Source: Rhizobium sp. 18055 (GTDB taxonomy: Bacteria > Pseudomonadota > Alphaproteobacteria > Rhizobiales > Rhizobiaceae). From it: DNA of 64,000 nucleotides. The stretch is from positions 186,001 through 250,000 of the forward strand of contig NZ_CACSKD010000004.1 of NCBI RefSeq assembly GCF_902706285.1. The letters run 5' to 3'. The position numbers were made by a program, and so were the translations under genes. Under the pieces are notes generated by a model, which saw nothing but the letters and a program-made list of their open reading frames with translations, made no database searches and was not told the DNA's origin. The first letter of the stretch is position 1, and the number at the start of each line of letters is the position of its first letter. This document shows positions 60,337 through 64,000 of the stretch, piece after piece.

Positions 60337-60885
60337 ATGATATTTCACGAGACCAAGCTTGCGGATGCGTTTCTGATCGACCTTGAACTGCGCGGTGACG
60401 AGCGCGGTTTCTTCGCCCGGTCGTTTTGCGAGGATGAGTTCGCGGCCAAGGGCCTGGTCTCACACTTCGTCCAGACCAATACGTCGAGGACATCGGAACG
60501 TGGTACTTTGCGCGGCCTGCACTATCAGCGCGCACCCTATGCCGAAGCCAAGCTGATGCGTTGCATCAAAGGTGCAATACTCGACATCATCGTCGATTTG
60601 CGAAGTCAGTCTGCGACCTATCTGCAGCATGGGATGTTTGAACTGTCTGCGGAAAATCGGCGACAGCTGTATGTACCGCCTGGCTTCGCACATGGATTTC
60701 TGACGCTGAGCGACGATGTCGAAGTCGTCTACCCGGTTTCGGCACGTTATGAGCCCTCGGCCGAGGGCGGCCTGCGATTTGACGATCCGTCTCTGGGCCT
60801 CGAACTGCCGATTGCCGTGACAACCGTGTCGGAGAAGGACAGATCTTGGCCGGCCTTCAATAAGCAAACTGCGCCGGTCTTTTAA
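60337..60885 (+). CDS. dTDP-4-dehydrorhamnose 3,5-epimerase family protein (RfbC-like)
   Basis: A 182-residue cupin: LELRGDERGFFARSFCEDEF, TSERGTLRGLHYQRAPYAEA, KLMRCIKGAILDIIVDLRSQ, YVPPGFAHGFLTLSDDVEVV. The active-site His (LHYQ) and the HGF region are present. In a CDP-sugar operon it would epimerise C3 and/or C5 of a 4-keto sugar. It follows the SAF oxidoreductase by 12 bp and precedes a glycosyltransferase by 22 bp. Confidence 0.9.
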   Translation: MIFHETKLADAFLIDLELRGDERGFFARSFCEDEFAAKGLVSHFVQTNTSRTSERGTLRGLHYQRAPYAEAKLMRCIKGAILDIIVDLRSQSATYLQHGMFELSAENRRQLYVPPGFAHGFLTLSDDVEVVYPVSARYEPSAEGGLRFDDPSLGLELPIAVTTVSEKDRSWPAFNKQTAPVF

Positions 60886-60907
60886 ATCAAATCAAAGAGG
60901 GATCGAT

Positions 60908-61939
60908 ATGAGCGCCGATATCGCAAAGGCAGACCCCAGCTCCATGCCGCTGGTCGCGATCGTGACACCTGTCTATAACGGCGGCCGCTATCTGCGGCAG
61001 ACTATGGAAAGCGTTCAGGCCCAGACATATCCGAATGTCGTCCACGTGCTTTTGAACAACGCAAGCAGCGATGACTCGGCCGAGATCATTGAGAGTTTCA
61101 AGGGCGCCCGGGTTCCGGTCGTTTGCTTCGCCAACGAAAGCGTCCTTCCGTTGGCGGCCAACTGGAACAAGGCGTTCTCGCACGTTCCTGCCGCGGCCAA
61201 ATATGCCAAGCTTTTGTGTGCCGACGATCTTGTGCGTCCCGATTGCATCGAAGCCTTCGTCACGCTTGCAGAAAGCGATCCCGATATCGAGGTCGTGATG
61301 TGTCAGGATATATTTGCCGACCTTGTCAGGCGTGCTCGCATGCCGGAAGGGACGTTCGTCCACGACGGGCGCAAGATCGTGCAATCGATGTTGCGTGGCA
61401 AAACATCCTGGCTCGCCTATCACCATTTCTTCGTGCGCATGCACGAGGACTTGCGCGACAATTTCATCGACAATTACTGGTCTCCCGATCCGCACGTGGT
61501 CATTCGCAGCGCCTTGAGGGGAAAGTTCGCCTACATTCCGGAACCGCTTGTCTACAATCGCGCCCACGAGGAAAGTGTGACGGGCAAGGAACTGAAGAAG
61601 AAGGGCATCCAGCGCGAACTCGTCCACATGCACGTACTGCATCACTTCGGGCATCAGGCATTCGACAATGACAGGGACTATCGCCACTCCCTGAACAAAT
61701 GGCTCGGGCAGATGTGCCGGCTGACCGTACGCTGGCGTCTGACGGGCCAACGCGAGCGGGCCGACGAGATGCTGACGGCACTGCGCGCACAGGGCTACCG
61801 CTTCTCCCCAATTGACTATGTCCTGAACCTTGCCTGGTGGCCGGTGAACAGTGTGACATGGCGCCTGATCGAAACGCCTGTGGGGCCGCATATCGACGAG
61901 CCGACCTTCCTCGGCATGGGACACCCGATACACAGGTGA
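60908..61939 (+). CDS. Glycosyltransferase family 2
   Basis: A 343-residue GT-A transferase: VAIVTPVYNGGRYLRQTMES, VQAQTYPNVVHVLLNNASSD, AAKYAKLLCADDLVRPDCIE (DD for metal/UDP-sugar binding). It lacks membrane segments except a weakly hydrophobic stretch near 310. As last gene of the CDP-sugar operon it is the best candidate to transfer the sugar made there. GAGG precedes the ATG. The 288 bp that follow hold no recognisable gene. Confidence 0.86.
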   Translation: MSADIAKADPSSMPLVAIVTPVYNGGRYLRQTMESVQAQTYPNVVHVLLNNASSDDSAEIIESFKGARVPVVCFANESVLPLAANWNKAFSHVPAAAKYAKLLCADDLVRPDCIEAFVTLAESDPDIEVVMCQDIFADLVRRARMPEGTFVHDGRKIVQSMLRGKTSWLAYHHFFVRMHEDLRDNFIDNYWSPDPHVVIRSALRGKFAYIPEPLVYNRAHEESVTGKELKKKGIQRELVHMHVLHHFGHQAFDNDRDYRHSLNKWLGQMCRLTVRWRLTGQRERADEMLTALRAQGYRFSPIDYVLNLAWWPVNSVTWRLIETPVGPHIDEPTFLGMGHPIHR

Positions 61940-62227
61940 GCGTGCTCTCGAGGCTTGTGTTCATCTGTGATCTTTAGGTTCGTTGGCCGGCAGCAGCCGT
62001 CAGGCAGCCGGAGGCTTGCCTTGGTTGATAGATACCCACGCCGGGGCTGCCCCAGCGTTAACACCCTGAACTCTGTTGTGCCCCGCCTCAGCCAAGTCGC
62101 CGTGCCGGCTTGCGCCGGACGAACGCGTTTTCCACACCGTGTCACCGATATTGGAAATCAACACATCTGATCTTTCTTGAAAGTCGTCAGTTTGGCCACC
62201 GGAACTGCTGCACTCCTGCGCGCGCGA

Positions 62228-63310
62228 TCAGGCGTCGCGGAGAATGATGTCGAGATAGGCTTTGGCGGATGTCTGCCACTGGAACCGGCTGGCAACCTCG
62301 AGGCCTGCTGCCGACAGCCGATGCCGCTCCTCATCGTCATGCCAGAGCGCCTGTATCTTCGTGGCCCAGTCATCGACGGAAAATGGATCTGCATAGATGG
62401 CCCCCGTGCCGCAATTTTCGGGCATCGCCCCCGCTTTTGCCGTCACGGTAGGGGTGCCGAGCCGCATCGCTTCCAAAGGCGGAAGTCCAAAACCCTCGGT
62501 CGTCGATGGAAAGAGAAACATGCGGGACTGTGCCATCAGGGAAATCAGGTCTTCATCAGAAACCCGACCCAGAAATTTGACGTTTGGCGGCACCACGATG
62601 CCCTTGTCATCGTACTGGGCCTTCCTGGATGAGCCAAATAGAACCAACGGATAATCGGCGGAAAGGCGCGAGAAGGCGTCAAGCAATGTTTTGACGTTCT
62701 TGTGTGCATAGATGTAGCTGTTTGCTAGCGCGTAGCCGCGTTGTTGGAGCCCATATTTCTCAAGGACCTCGGGATCGACCTTGAAGCGCAGGACATGATC
62801 GACGGCATTTGGGACGACATGGATGTCGCTTCGTGTGGTGACTTTGAAATTCAGGATCTCATCTTTGGCATAGTTCGACACAGTGACGATTGTCTTGTAG
62901 CGGCGTGACACACAGGTCGTAACCATGTTGTAGAGCACGAAGCTCTTTAGGCTGTGCGATTGCTTGGTGGAACGGAACTGGGCGTCATGGACCACCACGC
63001 AGCCATTCCTCTTGATAATCGGGGCCGTGCCGGTGAAGTTCAGGCAATAGGCGCCTTTTGTGTAAAGCGGCAAGTCGATCTGCTCCCAAAGAGGGCCACC
63101 GCTAAAGTGGCCGATTTCAGTGAGTTCGATGTTCTTGTAGCGGGCCTGAGCCGCCCCGCCCTTCGGAGTGACCACCTCGATCTTAATGTTCGAATATTCC
63201 GGCAAATCGAGAAGTTGATCGAACCCCGCGGTTATCTCGCGTCCGACGCGGGGCATGCCCTCAAGGGCTGCAAGTAAAAATTTCCCATTGATTATGATTT
63301 TCTTGCGCAT
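62228..63310 (-). CDS. Glycosyltransferase family 4
   Basis: A 360-residue GT-B transferase: INGKFLLAALEGMPRVGREI, VSNYAKDEILNFKV, SYIYAHKNVKTLLDAFSRLS, KFLGRVSDEDLISLMAQSRM and FPSTTEGFGLPPLEAMRLGT (E(x7)E). It is closely related in layout to the transferase at 51240-52349 and probably derives from the same ancestor. It follows the second flippase gene on the minus strand, 111 bp downstream of that gene's stop. Confidence 0.88.
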   Translation of the reverse strand: MRKKIIINGKFLLAALEGMPRVGREITAGFDQLLDLPEYSNIKIEVVTPKGGAAQARYKNIELTEIGHFSGGPLWEQIDLPLYTKGAYCLNFTGTAPIIKRNGCVVVHDAQFRSTKQSHSLKSFVLYNMVTTCVSRRYKTIVTVSNYAKDEILNFKVTTRSDIHVVPNAVDHVLRFKVDPEVLEKYGLQQRGYALANSYIYAHKNVKTLLDAFSRLSADYPLVLFGSSRKAQYDDKGIVVPPNVKFLGRVSDEDLISLMAQSRMFLFPSTTEGFGLPPLEAMRLGTPTVTAKAGAMPENCGTGAIYADPFSVDDWATKIQALWHDDEERHRLSAAGLEVASRFQWQTSAKAYLDIILRDA

Positions 63311-63421
63311 TTACTCACAATCACAGGAGAAATGACAGTCTGATCTTGAGGTAAAGATTATACAAACCTAATGGAAAAGCAACGTGGCCAAAACCCCATT
63401 TCTTCAAAAGACGTAGTAGTT

Positions 63422-64000
63422 TTAATGAGTTGTAGCGGGCTGCGGCGGCTTACGCTGCACGACCAGGTCTGTGACCGCGGCCAAGTCGAGCCTTGATTGC
63501 CGGTAGTCCAGGACTAGAAGCGCTGCGCAATAGACCGGCAACGCGGCAAGGCCGCAAACAACAAGATGAACGAGCGTGGCGTGTTCGCCGACCAGGAACC
63601 AGAATACGGCACCGCATGCGGTACTGGCTGCAATCGGTGCGGCAATCATCCGGATGATGTCACGTCGCCTGACGCCGATCATCGGGTTTATGAAAATGAG
63701 CGTTGCCACAAAATAGAGGATATTTGCAGCAGCCAGACCAAGTGACATTCCGATAAGCCCAAAAGGCCAGGCTACAACAACAACTGCGACCCGAAACAGC
63801 ATGACAAGCGCTAATCCTCCAACCACCAGCCGGCCGCGATCTCTTGCAAACAGTATCGCCGTCTGGAAGACGGCGAGGTTGCCGAACGGCGTTGCCAGGA
63901 CCATGACCATGATCGACGGAATGGCGTTGATCCAGGCTTCGCCGAAGAGCAACGGCACGATCGAGGGCATCGCGAGTGCGAGGACGGCGGACGCTGGAAA
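63422..64000 (-). CDS. Second polysaccharide flippase (Wzx/MATE-like), C-terminal part
   Basis: The last 192 residues of a membrane protein that continues past the right edge. PSIVPLLFGEAWINAIPSIM, FGNLAVFQTAILFARDRGRL and the hydrophobic C-terminal helices match polysaccharide flippases; the end is basic and cytosolic. It is distinct from the flippase at 41753-43270, so the locus encodes two. The start lies outside the window. Confidence 0.82.
   Translation of the reverse strand, partial: FPASAVLALAMPSIVPLLFGEAWINAIPSIMVMVLATPFGNLAVFQTAILFARDRGRLVVGGLALVMLFRVAVVVVAWPFGLIGMSLGLAAANILYFVATLIFINPMIGVRRRDIIRMIAAPIAASTACGAVFWFLVGEHATLVHLVVCGLAALPVYCAALLVLDYRQSRLDLAAVTDLVVQRKPPQPATTH

Noticed and set aside
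1..64000. CRISPR arrays, insertion sequences, prophage or integrase genes
   Set aside because: I found no regularly spaced repeats, transposase motifs, terminal inverted repeats or integrase; the single phage-like protein has no phage context.

Overview
The window looks like a chromosomal or chromid segment of a member of the Rhizobiaceae (Rhizobium/Agrobacterium/Ensifer-like; genus not determined). The reasons are high-GC coding sequence with strong third-position GC bias, rhizobial-type FlgE/FlgK/FlgL and DUF1217 proteins, a PutA with a separate divergent Lrp-type regulator, a ThuA/Gfo-Idh sugar operon with a ROK regulator, and a large exopolysaccharide (EPS) locus. I saw no rRNA, tRNA, CRISPR array, transposase or integrase.

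Layout. 1-5.2 kb: 5' end of an amino-acid ABC binding protein, a HutC-like GntR and a GcvA-type LysR regulator, a two-component flavin monooxygenase (LLM enzyme plus flavin reductase) and an agmatinase-family ureohydrolase. 5.3-14.6 kb: a DUF1194 protein, then a DUF1217 repeat protein, a TetR regulator, an EF-hand protein, flgE-flgK-flgL and a protein resembling phage head-tail (DnaT-like) proteins. Two near-identical palindromes of the form TTAnAGAAC-N6-GTTCTnTAA lie upstream of the DUF1217 gene and between tetR and the EF-hand gene, so this looks like one co-regulated, orphan hook/junction module. 14.7-17.5 kb: a DUF6502/DUF5666 pair, an ArsR regulator and a small unknown protein. 17.5-21.9 kb: putA and its divergent regulator. 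21.9-25.1 kb: a TPP riboswitch controlling thiM-thiE-thiD and a short-chain dehydrogenase. 25.1-31.5 kb: a sugar ABC transporter without an ATPase, a divergent ROK regulator, a Gfo/Idh dehydrogenase and ThuA, with a matching pair of inverted operator-like elements between the divergent units. 31.5-36.8 kb: metabolic singletons (spermidine-synthase-like, HpcH/HpaI aldolase, TIM-barrel isomerase, amidase, DUF1810). 36.8-40.2 kb: small secreted proteins and two PPP-type phosphatases separated by a gene-poor stretch.

40.1-64 kb: an EPS locus. It contains an acyltransferase, two Wzx-like flippases (the second cut by the window end), a Wzy-like polymerase, a Wzz/BY-kinase export regulator, six glycosyltransferases, a secreted GH16 glycanase, a GNAT/FemAB-like protein and two nucleotide-sugar epimerases. 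It also holds a cytidylyltransferase operon (epimerase, RfbF, a SAF-domain oxidoreductase, an RfbC-like epimerase and a glycosyltransferase). No CDP-glucose 4,6-dehydratase was recognised, so the activated sugar made by this operon is unclear.

The features most worth follow-up are the TetR-operator-linked flagellar/EF-hand module, the unassigned CDP-sugar operon, and several strong palindromes with no obvious adjacent regulator (upstream of the agmatinase and the amidase). All functional calls are from reading the sequence; no database search was run.
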